A DNA stretch of 64,000 nt from Nocardioides luteus (GCF_000960475.2 NZ_JZDQ02000001.1:186001-250000), one strand, 5' to 3'. Shown: positions 32,592 to 41,822, counted from the stretch's first letter. Program-made: numbers and translations. The notes: generated by a model from the sequence alone, not told the origin.

Positions 32592-33191
32592 ATGGACCGC
32601 GCCGAGATCGAAGGGCTCTGGGCCGAGTGGCTCAGCCTTAACCGTCAAGCAGAGGCTGAGGGTGACTGGGCGCCGCTGGCCGACGTCTACGCCGAGGACG
32701 CGACGTACGGCTGGATGTACACCCCCGACGAGCACTTCATGGCCGTGGGCCGCGACCAGATCCGGGAGTGGGCCCTCGGCACCGAGATGGCCGGCCTCGA
32801 GGGCTGGCACTACGACTACCAGGCCACCGTCATCGACGACGTCAACGCGATGGTGATCGGGTTCTGGCGGCAGCGGGCCGGGATCGTCGACGACGCGACC
32901 GGCGAGGAGTACGAGATCCTCGGCATCGGCGGCTCCTGGTTCGGGGTCGCGCCGCGGCCCGACGGTCCGGGACTGGAGTTCGCCTGGCAGCGGGACTGGT
33001 TCGACCTCGGCTCCACCGCGACCACCTTCCTCGACATCGTCAAGGCCAAGAAGGCGACCGCCGGGCTGCTGGAGCGGATGTCCCTCAACGGCATCGAGCA
33101 ACCCGGCCACTACCGCCTCGCCGACCTGCCCGCGACCGTCTGGCCGCCGCCCGTGGCGGCCGGGAACTTCGTGACCCAGGAGTCCGTGTGA
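32592..33191 (+). CDS. SnoaL/NTF2-like protein of the P450 operon
   Basis: The 199-residue protein has a cone-fold start (IEGLWAEWLSLNRQAEAEGDWAPLADVYAEDATYGWMY), many aromatic residues, and a ~50-residue C-terminal extension rich in Pro. NTF2-like folds host isomerases, dehydratases and binding proteins. Its place after the CYP51 ferredoxin parallels an uncharacterised gene in the Rv0760-Rv0762 region. It starts one base after the ferredoxin stop, and its stop overlaps the ALDH start. Function not assigned. Confidence 0.72.
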   Translation: MDRAEIEGLWAEWLSLNRQAEAEGDWAPLADVYAEDATYGWMYTPDEHFMAVGRDQIREWALGTEMAGLEGWHYDYQATVIDDVNAMVIGFWRQRAGIVDDATGEEYEILGIGGSWFGVAPRPDGPGLEFAWQRDWFDLGSTATTFLDIVKAKKATAGLLERMSLNGIEQPGHYRLADLPATVWPPPVAAGNFVTQESV

Positions 33192-34672
33192 CGACCCGAA
33201 ACCCCACCAACCCGCCCGCCCAGCAGCTCGTCGACGGCAAGCTCGGCGCGGCCTCATCCGGCGAGACGTACGCGATCCTCAACCCGGCCACGGGAGCCGA
33301 GATCGGGCGCGCACCCGACTCGACGGCCGAGGACATGGACGCCGCGATCGCCGCCGCCCGCAGGGCCTTCGACGAGACCGACTGGTCCACCGACGTGGCG
33401 TTCCGGGTCCGCTGCCTGCGCCAGCTGCACCAGGCGCTCCTCGACAACGCCGCGGCGCTGCGCGAGCTGACCACCGCCGAGGTCGGCGCACCCGCCTTCC
33501 TGGTGGCCGGGCCGCAGTTCGACACCCCGGTCGACACCCTGCGGTGGACGGTCGACCTGGCCGAGTCCTACGAGTGGTCGCGAGACCTGGGGGTCGGGGT
33601 CACGATGGGCATCTCCTCGCGCCGCACCGTGCGCAAGGAGGCCGTCGGGGTGGTCGCGGCGATCACGCCGTGGAACTTCCCCAACCAGATCAACCTGGCC
33701 AAGATCGGCCCGGCGCTCGCCGCCGGCAACACCGTGGTCCTCAAGCCGGCCCCCGACACCCCGTGGCTGGCCGCGGAGCTGGGACGCCTGGCCGCCGAGC
33801 ACACCGACCTTCCGCCGGGCGTGTTCAACGTCGTCACGCCGCGCGACAACCGGGTGGCCGCGATGCTGGCCGAGGACCCTCGGGTCGACCTGGTCTCGTT
33901 CACCGGCTCGACGGCCACCGGCCGGGCGATCATGGCCGCTGCCGCGCCCAGCCTGAAGAAGGTCTTCCTCGAGCTCGGCGGGAAGTCCGCGGCGATCGTC
34001 CTCGACGACGCCGACGTGGCCTCGGCGGCCTCGATGGCGGCCTTCTCGGTGGCCGTGCACGCCGGTCAGGGCTGCGCCCTGACCACCCGGCTGCTGGTGC
34101 CGCGCGCCTCCTACGACGCGGCGGTCGAGTCCGCGGCAGCCACCATGGCCTCGCTCGGCGCGGGCGACCCGGCCGCCGCCGGCACGATCTGCGGCCCGGT
34201 GATCTCCGCGGTCCAGCGCGACCGGATCCTCGGCTACCTCGCCCTCGCGGAGGAGGAGGGCGGCCGCTTCGCCACGGGCGGCGCCGTCGCGGTCCAGGAC
34301 GGCGACCTCGCCGGCGGGTTCTGGGTCCAGCCGACCGTGATCGCCGGCCTCGACAACACCGCCCGGGTCGCCCGCGAGGAGATCTTCGGACCGGTCCTGA
34401 CGGTGATCGCGCACGACGGCGACGACGATGCCGTACGCATCGCCAACGACTCGCCCTACGGCCTCTCCGGCTCGGTCGAGTCCGGGTCGCTGGAGCGCGC
34501 CAAGGCGGTGGCCGCCCGGATCCGCACCGGCACCATCGGCGTCAACGGCGGCCAGTGGTTCGGCCCCGACGCCCCCTTCGGCGGCTACAAGCAGTCCGGC
34601 CTCGGCCGGGAGATGGGCGTCGAGGGCTTCGAGGAGTACCTGGAGACCAAGCTGATCGCGGAGCCGGCATGA
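33188..34672 (+). CDS. NAD(P)-dependent aldehyde dehydrogenase (AldA/Rv0768-like)
   Basis: The 494-residue ALDH has ITPWNFPNQINLAKIGPALAAGN (cofactor site), FTGSTATGRAI, the general-base Glu in FLELGGKS and the nucleophile Cys in AGQGCALTTR. EIFGPVLTVI is also conserved. It should oxidise an aldehyde to the acid, possibly the product of the GMC or SDR enzymes. GTG 33188 overlaps the previous stop (GTGA) and its own stop overlaps the next start. The order ALDH-SDR-dehydrogenase matches Rv0768-Rv0769-Rv0770. Confidence 0.9.
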   Translation: MTTRNPTNPPAQQLVDGKLGAASSGETYAILNPATGAEIGRAPDSTAEDMDAAIAAARRAFDETDWSTDVAFRVRCLRQLHQALLDNAAALRELTTAEVGAPAFLVAGPQFDTPVDTLRWTVDLAESYEWSRDLGVGVTMGISSRRTVRKEAVGVVAAITPWNFPNQINLAKIGPALAAGNTVVLKPAPDTPWLAAELGRLAAEHTDLPPGVFNVVTPRDNRVAAMLAEDPRVDLVSFTGSTATGRAIMAAAAPSLKKVFLELGGKSAAIVLDDADVASAASMAAFSVAVHAGQGCALTTRLLVPRASYDAAVESAAATMASLGAGDPAAAGTICGPVISAVQRDRILGYLALAEEEGGRFATGGAVAVQDGDLAGGFWVQPTVIAGLDNTARVAREEIFGPVLTVIAHDGDDDAVRIANDSPYGLSGSVESGSLERAKAVAARIRTGTIGVNGGQWFGPDAPFGGYKQSGLGREMGVEGFEEYLETKLIAEPA

Positions 34673-35433
34673 GCACAGGAGAGACCATGAGGTTCAAGGA
34701 CAAGGTCGTCGTCGTCACCGGCGCCGCACAGGGGATCGGCGAGGCCTACGCGAAGGGGCTGGCCGCCGAGGGCGCCACCGTCGTCGTCGCCGACCTGAAC
34801 GAGGAGAAGGGCCAGCAGGTCGCCAAGGAGATCGAGGCCTCCGGGGGCGTCGCGAGGTTCGTACGCTGCGATGTCTCCGACCACGCCTCGGCGGCCGCGC
34901 TGGTCGCCGAGACGACCGCGGCGTACGGCGGGATCGACGCGCTGATCAACAACGCCGCGATCTACGGCGAGATGGCCTTCGACCTGCTGATCACCGTCGA
35001 CTGGGACTACTACGAGAAGTTCATGAGCGTGAACCTCAACGGTGCTCTGGTGATGACCCGGGCCGTCTACCCGGCGATGCAGAAGCGGGGCGGCGGGGCG
35101 ATCGTCAACCAGTCCTCGACCGCCGCCTACCTCTACTCCGGCTTCTACGGCCTGGCCAAGGTCGGCATCAACGGCCTCACCCAGCAGCTCGCCCACGAGC
35201 TCGGCGGGATGAACATCCGGGTCAACGCCATCGCGCCGGGACCGACCGACACCGAGGCGACCCGGGTCCAGGCGGGCGACGCGGCCCGAGAGATGACGAA
35301 GGGCATGGCGATCAAGCGCCTCGGCACCACCGAGGACATGGTCGGAGCGGCGAAGTTCCTCCTCTCCGAGGAGTCGTCGTGGATCTCCGGGCAGATCATC
35401 GCCGTCGACGGCGGAGGGACGTTCCGACTGTGA
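34669..35433 (+). CDS. Short-chain dehydrogenase/reductase (Rv0769-like)
   Basis: The 254-residue classical SDR has VVTGAAQGIGEAYAKGLAAEG, Asp after beta-2 (VVADLNEEKG, pointing to NAD(H)), INNAAIYG, and catalytic Ser/Tyr/Lys in NQSSTAAYLYSGFYGLAKVG. ATG 34669 overlaps the ALDH stop; ATG 34687 with AGGAGAG upstream is a good alternative and would remove six residues. It probably oxidises or reduces a hydroxyl on a steroid or side-chain intermediate; the exact position is unknown. Confidence 0.88.
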   Translation: MSTGETMRFKDKVVVVTGAAQGIGEAYAKGLAAEGATVVVADLNEEKGQQVAKEIEASGGVARFVRCDVSDHASAAALVAETTAAYGGIDALINNAAIYGEMAFDLLITVDWDYYEKFMSVNLNGALVMTRAVYPAMQKRGGGAIVNQSSTAAYLYSGFYGLAKVGINGLTQQLAHELGGMNIRVNAIAPGPTDTEATRVQAGDAAREMTKGMAIKRLGTTEDMVGAAKFLLSEESSWISGQIIAVDGGGTFRL

Positions 35434-36713
35434 GCACGGTGAAGGGGACACGCGCAGGTTTCGTGGGGCTCGGCAACATCGGCAGGCCGATGGCGCTCCG
35501 GCTCGCCGCGGCGGACGGGATCGAGCTGTGGGTGCACGACATCGCCGCGGAGCCGGTCGCCGAGCTCGGCGCCGCCGGGGCCAAGGCAGCCGCCTCCGTC
35601 GCCGAGCTGGCGGCAGCGGTCGACGTGCTGAGCGTGATGGTGCGTGACGACGACCAGGTCCGCCAGGTCCTCGCGGAGGTGGTCGCGACCGACCGTGCAG
35701 GACAGGGACCGCTGACGGTGCTGGTGCACTCCACGGTCGCCCCCGAGACGCCCGCCGAGCTGGCCGCGACGGCCTCGCCGCACGGCGTGCACGTGCTCGA
35801 CGCGCCCGTGTCCGGCGGCCCGATGGGCGCGGCCGACGGCACCCTGGCCATCCTGGTCGGCGGCACCCCCGAGGCGTACGCGGCGGCCGCGCCGGTCCTG
35901 GCGGCGATGGCCACCAAGGTGGTCCATGCCGGGGAGATCGGTGCCGGGACGAAGCTGAAGCTGGCCCGCAACCTGCTCCACTTCGCCTCGTTCACCGCGG
36001 CCACCGAGGCCCAGCGGCTCGCCGAGGCGGCCGGGCTCGACCTGGTGGCGCTCGGTGAGGTCGTACGCCACACCGACGCGATCACCGGCGGCCCCGGCGC
36101 GATCATGCACCGCGACACCACCGCGCCGATCGAGGAGACCGACTTCTGGCACGGCGTCTTCGGGCACGTGGTCGCGCTGGGGGAGAAGGACCTCGGCTTC
36201 GCGGTCGCGCTCGCCGACGAGCTCGGCGTCGAGGTGCCGCTGGCCCGGCTCGCCCTCGAGCGGCTGGCGTCCGGGCTGGGCCTGGGTGGGGTGGACGCGG
36301 CCGACCCCCAGGAGGACGAGAAGTTCGCCGGCCTCCCCGAGCAGCGGGCGAAGGGGCTCCGGAAGATGGAGGAGGTCTACGGCTTCGACATGGCCGACGG
36401 CGAGGGCGACTTCTTCGGCTACACCGCCGACCACCTCTTCGGCGACATCTGGCGGCGCCCGGGCCTGACCACCCGCGACCGCCGGCTCCTGCTGATCGGG
36501 CTGCTCGCCGGCCAGGGCGCCGCGGACGTGCTCGGGATCCAGATCCCCGCGGCACATGCCAACGGTGAGCTCACGGATGACGAGCTGCGCGAGATCGTGG
36601 TCTTCCTGAGTCACTACGCCGGGTGGCCGAACGGTGCCAGGATGAACACGGTCGTCGAGGAGACGATCGGAAAGGCCCGGCGGGCGGCCCAGAAGAAGGT
36701 GGAGCGCTCATGA
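35430..36713 (+). CDS. Fusion of beta-hydroxyacid dehydrogenase and carboxymuconolactone decarboxylase-like domain
   Basis: The 427-residue protein has two parts. Residues ~1-290 are a beta-hydroxyacid dehydrogenase: GFVGLGNIGRPMALRLA, the substrate motif DAPVSGGPMGAADG, and GAGTKLKLARNLL with the catalytic Lys. Residues ~295-427 are an AhpD/CMD-like helical domain (YTADHLFGDIWRRPGLTTRDRRLLLIGLLAG ... HANGELTDDELREIVVFLSHYAG). In M. tuberculosis these are two adjacent genes, Rv0770 and Rv0771. The joined domains suggest consecutive or coupled steps on one metabolite. GTG 35430 overlaps the SDR stop. Confidence 0.88.
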   Translation: MSTVKGTRAGFVGLGNIGRPMALRLAAADGIELWVHDIAAEPVAELGAAGAKAAASVAELAAAVDVLSVMVRDDDQVRQVLAEVVATDRAGQGPLTVLVHSTVAPETPAELAATASPHGVHVLDAPVSGGPMGAADGTLAILVGGTPEAYAAAAPVLAAMATKVVHAGEIGAGTKLKLARNLLHFASFTAATEAQRLAEAAGLDLVALGEVVRHTDAITGGPGAIMHRDTTAPIEETDFWHGVFGHVVALGEKDLGFAVALADELGVEVPLARLALERLASGLGLGGVDAADPQEDEKFAGLPEQRAKGLRKMEEVYGFDMADGEGDFFGYTADHLFGDIWRRPGLTTRDRRLLLIGLLAGQGAADVLGIQIPAAHANGELTDDELREIVVFLSHYAGWPNGARMNTVVEETIGKARRAAQKKVERS

Positions 36714-38323
36714 CGTACGTCATCACCCAGTCCTGCTGCAACGACGCCTCCTGCGTGGAGGTCTGCCCGGTCGACTGCATCCATCCCGGTCCCGACGAGC
36801 CCGGGTTCGGCGCGGCCGAGATGCTCTACATCCACCCCGACGAGTGCATCGACTGCGGTGCCTGCGAGGACGCGTGTCCGGTCAACGCGATCTTCCCGGA
36901 CTACGAGGTCCCGGACGCGTTCGCGCCCTACGTCGACATCAACGCCGCCTTCTTCGAGTTCACCGGCGAGCAGGACGAGCCCGCACCGCTGCCGCCGCCG
37001 GGGGCGAAGATCCCCGGCGGCCCGCTCAAGGTGGCCGTGGTGGGCGCCGGCCCGGCCGGTTGGTACGTCGCCGAGGAGCTCGCCGCCACCCGCCGCTGTG
37101 ACGTCGAGATCACCGTCATCGACCGGCTCGCGACGCCCTACGGCCTGGTCCGCTACGGCGTCGCGCCCGACCACCTCGACACCAAGGAGATCGTCTCCGG
37201 GTTCGCGAAGACCGCGCGCCATCGCCGGGTGCGGACGCGCTACAACGTCGAGATCGGGCGCGACGTCACCCACGAGGAGCTCCTCGGCTCTCACCACGCG
37301 GTGGTCTACACGACCGGCGCCGGCGAGGGCCGCAGCCTCGGCCTGCCGGGGGAGGAGCTGTCGGGTTCGACGTCGGCGGCCGAGCTCGTCGGCTGGTACA
37401 ACGGTCATCCCGACCGTGCCGAGCTCACGTTCCCGCTTGCCCACGAGCGGGCCGTCGTCATCGGCAACGGCAACGTCGCCCTCGACCTGGCCCGGCTGCT
37501 GCTGGCAGACGAGGAGACGCTGCAGGCCTCCGACCTGGCCCCCGCCGCACTCTCGGCGCTGACCGCCAGCGGCATCCGCGAGGTCGTCGTCACCGCTCGC
37601 CGGGGCGCTGAGCACGCGGCCTTCACCAGCCCCGAGCTGCGGGCCCTCGCCGACGACCCGGGCATCGATGTCGTCGTCGACGAGGCCGACCTGGCTGCGC
37701 TGCCGACCGAGGCGGACCTGACCGATCGTGACGCCGGTGCCTTCGCGGCGCTCCAGAAGGCCGATCTGCTTCGCGACCTGGCCGGCCGGCCGCGTACGGA
37801 CGCCGCGAAGCGGCTCGTCCTCCGCTTCGGGCTGACCCCGACCGAGATCCTCGGCTCCGACACCGTCGCCGGGGTGCGCTTCGACACCGGCGAGGAGATC
37901 GAGGCCGGGCTGGTCGTCCGCGCCACCGGCTACCGATCCGCCGGTGTGGCCGGCGTCCCCCGCGAGGACGGTACCGGCCGCTTCCCGCACGAGGCCGGCC
38001 GCGTGATCGGGTCCGCTGCGACCTACACCGCCGGCTGGGCCAAGCGCGGCCCCAGCGGTGTCATCGGCACCAACCGGGCCTGTGCCGCCGAGACCGTACG
38101 TACCCTCCTCGACGACTATGCCGCGAGCAGCCTTCCCGACCCGACCGGCGAATCGTTCGACGACCTGTTGGCGGAGAAGGGCGTGACCGTGGTCGACCAA
38201 GCCGGCTGGAACACCCTGGACACGCACGAGTGCACCGCGGGTGAGGAGACCGGACGCCCGCGGGTGAAGGTGACCGATCGAGCCGAACAGGTCCGCATCG
38301 CGGCGCTGGTCCACGCGCGGTGA
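36710..38323 (+). CDS. fprB: Ferredoxin / ferredoxin-NADP reductase fusion (FprB-like)
   Basis: The 537-residue protein begins with a bacterial 7Fe/8Fe ferredoxin domain (CCNDASCVEVCPVDCIH and CIDCGACEDACPVNAIFPD). An adrenodoxin-reductase-type domain follows with FAD motif VAVVGAGPAGWYVAEELA, ATPYGLVRYGVAPDH, NADP motif VVIGNGNVALDLARLLL and GWAKRGPSGVIGTNR. M. tuberculosis FprB has the same layout. It should pass electrons from NADPH to the small ferredoxin and then CYP51 and the CYP123-like enzyme. It is the last gene of the operon and overlaps its neighbour by four bases. Confidence 0.92.
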   Translation: MTYVITQSCCNDASCVEVCPVDCIHPGPDEPGFGAAEMLYIHPDECIDCGACEDACPVNAIFPDYEVPDAFAPYVDINAAFFEFTGEQDEPAPLPPPGAKIPGGPLKVAVVGAGPAGWYVAEELAATRRCDVEITVIDRLATPYGLVRYGVAPDHLDTKEIVSGFAKTARHRRVRTRYNVEIGRDVTHEELLGSHHAVVYTTGAGEGRSLGLPGEELSGSTSAAELVGWYNGHPDRAELTFPLAHERAVVIGNGNVALDLARLLLADEETLQASDLAPAALSALTASGIREVVVTARRGAEHAAFTSPELRALADDPGIDVVVDEADLAALPTEADLTDRDAGAFAALQKADLLRDLAGRPRTDAAKRLVLRFGLTPTEILGSDTVAGVRFDTGEEIEAGLVVRATGYRSAGVAGVPREDGTGRFPHEAGRVIGSAATYTAGWAKRGPSGVIGTNRACAAETVRTLLDDYAASSLPDPTGESFDDLLAEKGVTVVDQAGWNTLDTHECTAGEETGRPRVKVTDRAEQVRIAALVHAR

Positions 38324-38373
38324 GCCGGGCCGGCGCGCTGGCTTCCAGGGAGCGGGACTCGGGGTGCGCCTGG

Positions 38374-38447
38374 ACGGGCACTTCGTGGGGTCGACGGGTG
38401 TTTCAGTGCCCGTCAACCCCAGGGATACCCGGTCGACCGGGTATCCC
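38374..38447 (+). terminator. Tandem and mutually exclusive hairpins, including a 26-base perfect palindrome
   Basis: Three inverted repeats follow the P450 operon. ACGGGCAC (38374-38381) pairs with GTGCCCGT (38407-38414). GGGGTCGACGGG (38387-38398) pairs with CCCGTCAACCCC (38409-38420), one mismatch. Positions 38422-38447 are a perfect palindrome with GGGATACCCGG/CCGGGTATCCC arms around TCGA. The first two pairings share 38409-38414, so they exclude one another. Strong termination is likely; an attenuation role is possible. The rest of the 205-base gap (38324-38528) shows no gene. Confidence 0.6.
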
Positions 38448-38528
38448 AACACGGCGCCACCGGTGACCCCGCACGTTGGGGACGTCTGCAAGAGTGGGTG
38501 AAAACCGATCCTCGGGGAAAGGCACTCC

Positions 38529-38954
38529 ATGGCAGGCAGCGACTACAAGGACTGGAACCAGTCGATCATCGACGAGTTCCGCGCCAACGACGGCAACGTC
38601 ACCTCGGTGCCGTTCGGGCGCGGGCTCGTCCTCGTGCACCACACCGGCGCCAAGACCGGCAAGGAGCGCGTCTCCCCGGTGGCCAACCTCCACCCGGACG
38701 CCGACACCTGGCTGATCGCGGCCTCCAAGGCCGGCGCGCCGGAGAACCCGGCCTGGTACCACAACCTCCTGGCCCACCCGGAGACCAAGATCGAGACGCC
38801 CGACGAGGGCGTCGTCGAGGTCGAGGTCAGCGAGCTGAAGGGCGCCGAGCGCGACGAGGCCTGGGAGCGGTTCAAGGCGATGAGCCCGGGCTTCGGCGAG
38901 TACGAGGCGAAGACCGATCGGGTGATCCCGGTCCTCGCGCTGCGCCGCCGGTGA
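38529..38954 (+). CDS. Deazaflavin (F420)-dependent nitroreductase family protein (DDN-like)
   Basis: The 141-residue split-barrel protein has the family pattern LVLVHHTGAKTGKERVSPVAN, WLIAASKAGAPENPAWYHNLLAHPETKIE and FGEYEAKTDRVIPVLALRR. Family members bind F420 and reduce quinones or nitro compounds. GGGGAAAGG lies upstream of ATG 38529. It is preceded by a terminator and converges, three bases apart, with the unknown gene at 38958. A direct link to sterol degradation is not shown. Confidence 0.88.
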   Translation: MAGSDYKDWNQSIIDEFRANDGNVTSVPFGRGLVLVHHTGAKTGKERVSPVANLHPDADTWLIAASKAGAPENPAWYHNLLAHPETKIETPDEGVVEVEVSELKGAERDEAWERFKAMSPGFGEYEAKTDRVIPVLALRRR

Positions 38955-38957
38955 CCC

Positions 38958-40208
38958 TCAGACCGGGATGATCGGCAGCGACCGGCGCGGCTCGAAGACG
39001 AAGTCCGCGCCGGTGCTGAACCTCACCACCGCGACCTCGGAGGCCTCCGGGGCGGGCTCGGGGCGGCGGACGACCTCGACCCGCCACCCGGGGCCGGCTC
39101 CCTCGGACGTCACCTCGACGTCGAGGTGAGGGTCGAGCGCCTGCACCGCTACCTGCAGCGGAACGAACCATTCCGGCCCGATCAGCGAGACCCAGGCGCC
39201 GTCCTCGTCCGCGGCCGATGGCCGCACGACCAGCGCGTCGGAGCCGGCCTCGACCGAGACGTACGCCGCGGGGTTGAGCACCGGGTGGAGCGCGAGCAGC
39301 CGCAGCGCCCCCTCGGTGTCCGGCGGCACGTCGAGCACGCGAGCCAGGCGAGCCGCCGCGATGCCGGCCACCCCGACCAGCTGCTTGCGGCGGATGTCGA
39401 GGAGCTGCTCGGATGAGCCCGCCCGCGGCTCCAGGGCGAGGGTGAATCCACGGTCGAGCAGCGCCATCTGCAGGCAGACCTCGTCGGCGATCCGCACCAG
39501 CGCGGAGCGGGAGAACGCAGCGAGGTCGAGGTCGGAGACCAGCGGACCGGCGTAGTCGGCGGCGCCGTCCTCGGTGGGGTCGATCGGGGCCAGTTCGAGC
39601 CCGGCCGCGCGGGAGCGCTCGTTGACCGCCAGCTCCGGGACCGCGACCGCCTCGGGGTGGGCGTCGTCGATGACCACGGTCCAGCGGCAGTGGGGCATCT
39701 GGTCGGCAGGTGTCCGCGGCGGCCGGTGGACGGGGCGCACTTGGGCGCGGGGATGGGTCGCGATCGCGGTGGCGTCGAAGGTCGGGTCCTCGATGTCGTG
39801 GCACATCCCGCGGACGTACTCCTCGCCCATCGGCTCCACGTCCATCAGCGCGCCGCAGTGGTCGAGGTGGAACTCGCCGTGGCGAGCGTCGTGGACGGTG
39901 TAGCGGAAGTCCATGAACTGCGGCGGTGCGCCGATGTCGAGCTGGAGGCCCTTGAAGATGGTCGGTACGTCACCCTGCCCGGGCACCGCCGGCGCGTAGC
40001 CGAGCGCGGCCTGCATCCGCCGGGTGTAGATCGGCGAGGCTGCGGCCCACTCGACGATCGCGATCCGCAGCATCTCCTCACGGCCGAAGGCGGAGATGCA
40101 CCACGCCATCCCGGCCCGGTCGATCAGCTGGCCGATCAGAAGGAGCTCGCGGACGACCTCGGCGAGCTCCTCCCGGGTCAGCTCGGCATAGCGGGAGGAC
40201 GGGCTCAA
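38958..40208 (-). CDS. Conserved protein of unknown function with His/Cys-rich centre
   Basis: The 416-residue frame begins at TTG 40208, which overlaps the ALDH stop as TTGA; no ATG or GTG nearby gives the whole coding region. The first half has a distinctive segment with many potential metal ligands: DARHGEFHLDHCGALMDVEP and then MCHDIEDPTFDATAIATHP. The C-terminal half has an Ala/Leu/Val-rich helical part and a final beta-rich part (WRVEVVRRPEP, VVRFSTGADFVFEP). I do not recognise the family. Being last in the fadA5-GMC-ALDH operon it may process a sterol side-chain product. Confidence 0.75.
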   Translation of the reverse strand: MSPSSRYAELTREELAEVVRELLLIGQLIDRAGMAWCISAFGREEMLRIAIVEWAAASPIYTRRMQAALGYAPAVPGQGDVPTIFKGLQLDIGAPPQFMDFRYTVHDARHGEFHLDHCGALMDVEPMGEEYVRGMCHDIEDPTFDATAIATHPRAQVRPVHRPPRTPADQMPHCRWTVVIDDAHPEAVAVPELAVNERSRAAGLELAPIDPTEDGAADYAGPLVSDLDLAAFSRSALVRIADEVCLQMALLDRGFTLALEPRAGSSEQLLDIRRKQLVGVAGIAAARLARVLDVPPDTEGALRLLALHPVLNPAAYVSVEAGSDALVVRPSAADEDGAWVSLIGPEWFVPLQVAVQALDPHLDVEVTSEGAGPGWRVEVVRRPEPAPEASEVAVVRFSTGADFVFEPRRSLPIIPV

Positions 40209-41788
40209 CGAATGCCGAGCTTCCGCATCCAGCGCAGCGACGTCTGCATCTGCTTGGCGTAGTCGTCGAAGGTCTGCTTGCCCTGCGGCCCCATGACCTG
40301 CTTCTTCAGGGTCGCGACGTTCTGGGTGTCGGTGTACTTCAGCAGCCCCTGGTCGCCGTGGCGCGCGCCGACGCCGGACTGCTTCATGCCGCCGGACGGC
40401 GTCGACTTCGAGGCGTAGGCGGTGGCCAGGCCGTCGTTGATGTTGACGTTGCCGGACTCGATCCGGGCCGCGACCTGCTGGGCGCGCTTGAAGTTGGTGG
40501 TCCACACCGAGGCGTTGAGGCCGTAGTCGGTGTCGTTGGCCAGCTCGATCGCCTCCTCCAGGGTGGAGTAGCGGTGCAGCGAGACGACCGGCCCGAACGT
40601 CTCGGTCACCCCGTGGATCATCTCCTTCGTGGTGCCCTCCAGGATGGTCGGCTCGAAGAAGGTCGGCCCGATGTCGGGACGCGCCTTGCCGCCGGTCAGG
40701 ACGGTGGCGCCCTTGGCGACCGCGTCCTCGACGTGCGACTGCACCCGCGCCAGGTGGTCGGGGGAGACCAGGGCTCCGAGGTCCGGCCCGAAGGCGTACG
40801 CCGCCTCGATCCGCATCCCCTGGACGGCGGCCACGAACTTGTCGCGGAACTCCTCGTACATGGCGTCCGGGATGTAGATCCGCTCGATGTGCATGCAGAT
40901 CTGGCCGGTGTTGCCGAAGACGGCGAACATCGAGCCTTCGACGGTCTCGTCGATGTCGGCGTCGTCCAGGACGATCATCGGGTTCTTGCCGCCGAGCTCG
41001 AGGCAGGCGCCGATCAGGTTGCGCCCGGCCTGCTCGCCGATGACGCGTCCGGTGGCGGTGGAGCCGGTGAACATGGCGTAGTCGACGTTGTCCATCAGCG
41101 TCGGGCCGACGTCGGGGCCCTCCCCGCAGACCACCTGGAAGAGGCCCTTCGGGAGCCCGGCCTCCTCGAGCAGCGAGATCCCGAACAGCGGCGAGAGCGC
41201 GGTCTTGTTGTCCGGCTTGAGGAGCACCGCGTTGCCGGCCATCAGCGCCGGGATCGCGTCGGAGAGACCGGTCGCGAAGGGGAAGTTCCACGGCGCGATG
41301 ATCCCGATCAGACCACGCGGCGGATGCCGCTCGATCGAGCTCGACAGCACCGGCATCACCCCCGGACGCTTCTTGTCCTTGAGCAGCTTCGGCGCCCGCT
41401 TGAGGTAGTGCGAGATCACCATCGGCGGGTCGCACACCTCCTCGAACGCGATCCGGCGGGCCTTGCCCGACTCGGCCTGGATGAGGTCGGCGATCTTGTG
41501 CTGGTTGCGCAGGATCAGCTCGTGGGCACGCTTGAACACGGCCAGCCGCTGCGGCAGCGGGGTCGCGGCCCACTCGTGCTGGGCCGCCCGTCCGGCCGCG
41601 GCGGCCCGCTCCACGTCCTCCGGTGAGGACTGCGGCAGCGCCACCAGCACCTCACCGGTGTAGACCTCGGTCAGCTTCCAGGACGCACCCGTCGAGGACG
41701 GGACCCGCGAGACCAGGTCGCCCAGCAGCTCCTCGGTGATCCAGTCGGGGCGGCGTACGCCTGCTGTCTTCGCTGTGTCAGTGCTCAT
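40205..41788 (-). CDS. Aldehyde dehydrogenase of the GabD2 type
   Basis: The 527-residue ALDH resembles GabD2 of mycobacteria (succinate-semialdehyde dehydrogenase family): QAESGKARRIAFEEV, GIIAPWNFPFATGLSDAIPA, FTGSTATGR, LELGGKNPMIVLDDADID with the general-base Glu, nucleophile Cys in GQICMHIERIYIP, and TFGPVVSLHRYS. Located directly after a GMC alcohol oxidase and fadA5, it probably oxidises an aldehyde made by the GMC enzyme. Its stop overlaps the TTG start of the next gene. Confidence 0.88.
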   Translation of the reverse strand: MSTDTAKTAGVRRPDWITEELLGDLVSRVPSSTGASWKLTEVYTGEVLVALPQSSPEDVERAAAAGRAAQHEWAATPLPQRLAVFKRAHELILRNQHKIADLIQAESGKARRIAFEEVCDPPMVISHYLKRAPKLLKDKKRPGVMPVLSSSIERHPPRGLIGIIAPWNFPFATGLSDAIPALMAGNAVLLKPDNKTALSPLFGISLLEEAGLPKGLFQVVCGEGPDVGPTLMDNVDYAMFTGSTATGRVIGEQAGRNLIGACLELGGKNPMIVLDDADIDETVEGSMFAVFGNTGQICMHIERIYIPDAMYEEFRDKFVAAVQGMRIEAAYAFGPDLGALVSPDHLARVQSHVEDAVAKGATVLTGGKARPDIGPTFFEPTILEGTTKEMIHGVTETFGPVVSLHRYSTLEEAIELANDTDYGLNASVWTTNFKRAQQVAARIESGNVNINDGLATAYASKSTPSGGMKQSGVGARHGDQGLLKYTDTQNVATLKKQVMGPQGKQTFDDYAKQMQTSLRWMRKLGIR

Positions 41789-41822
41789 GTCTGCTTCCGA
41801 TCAGCTGGTTGTCGGGGTCGCT

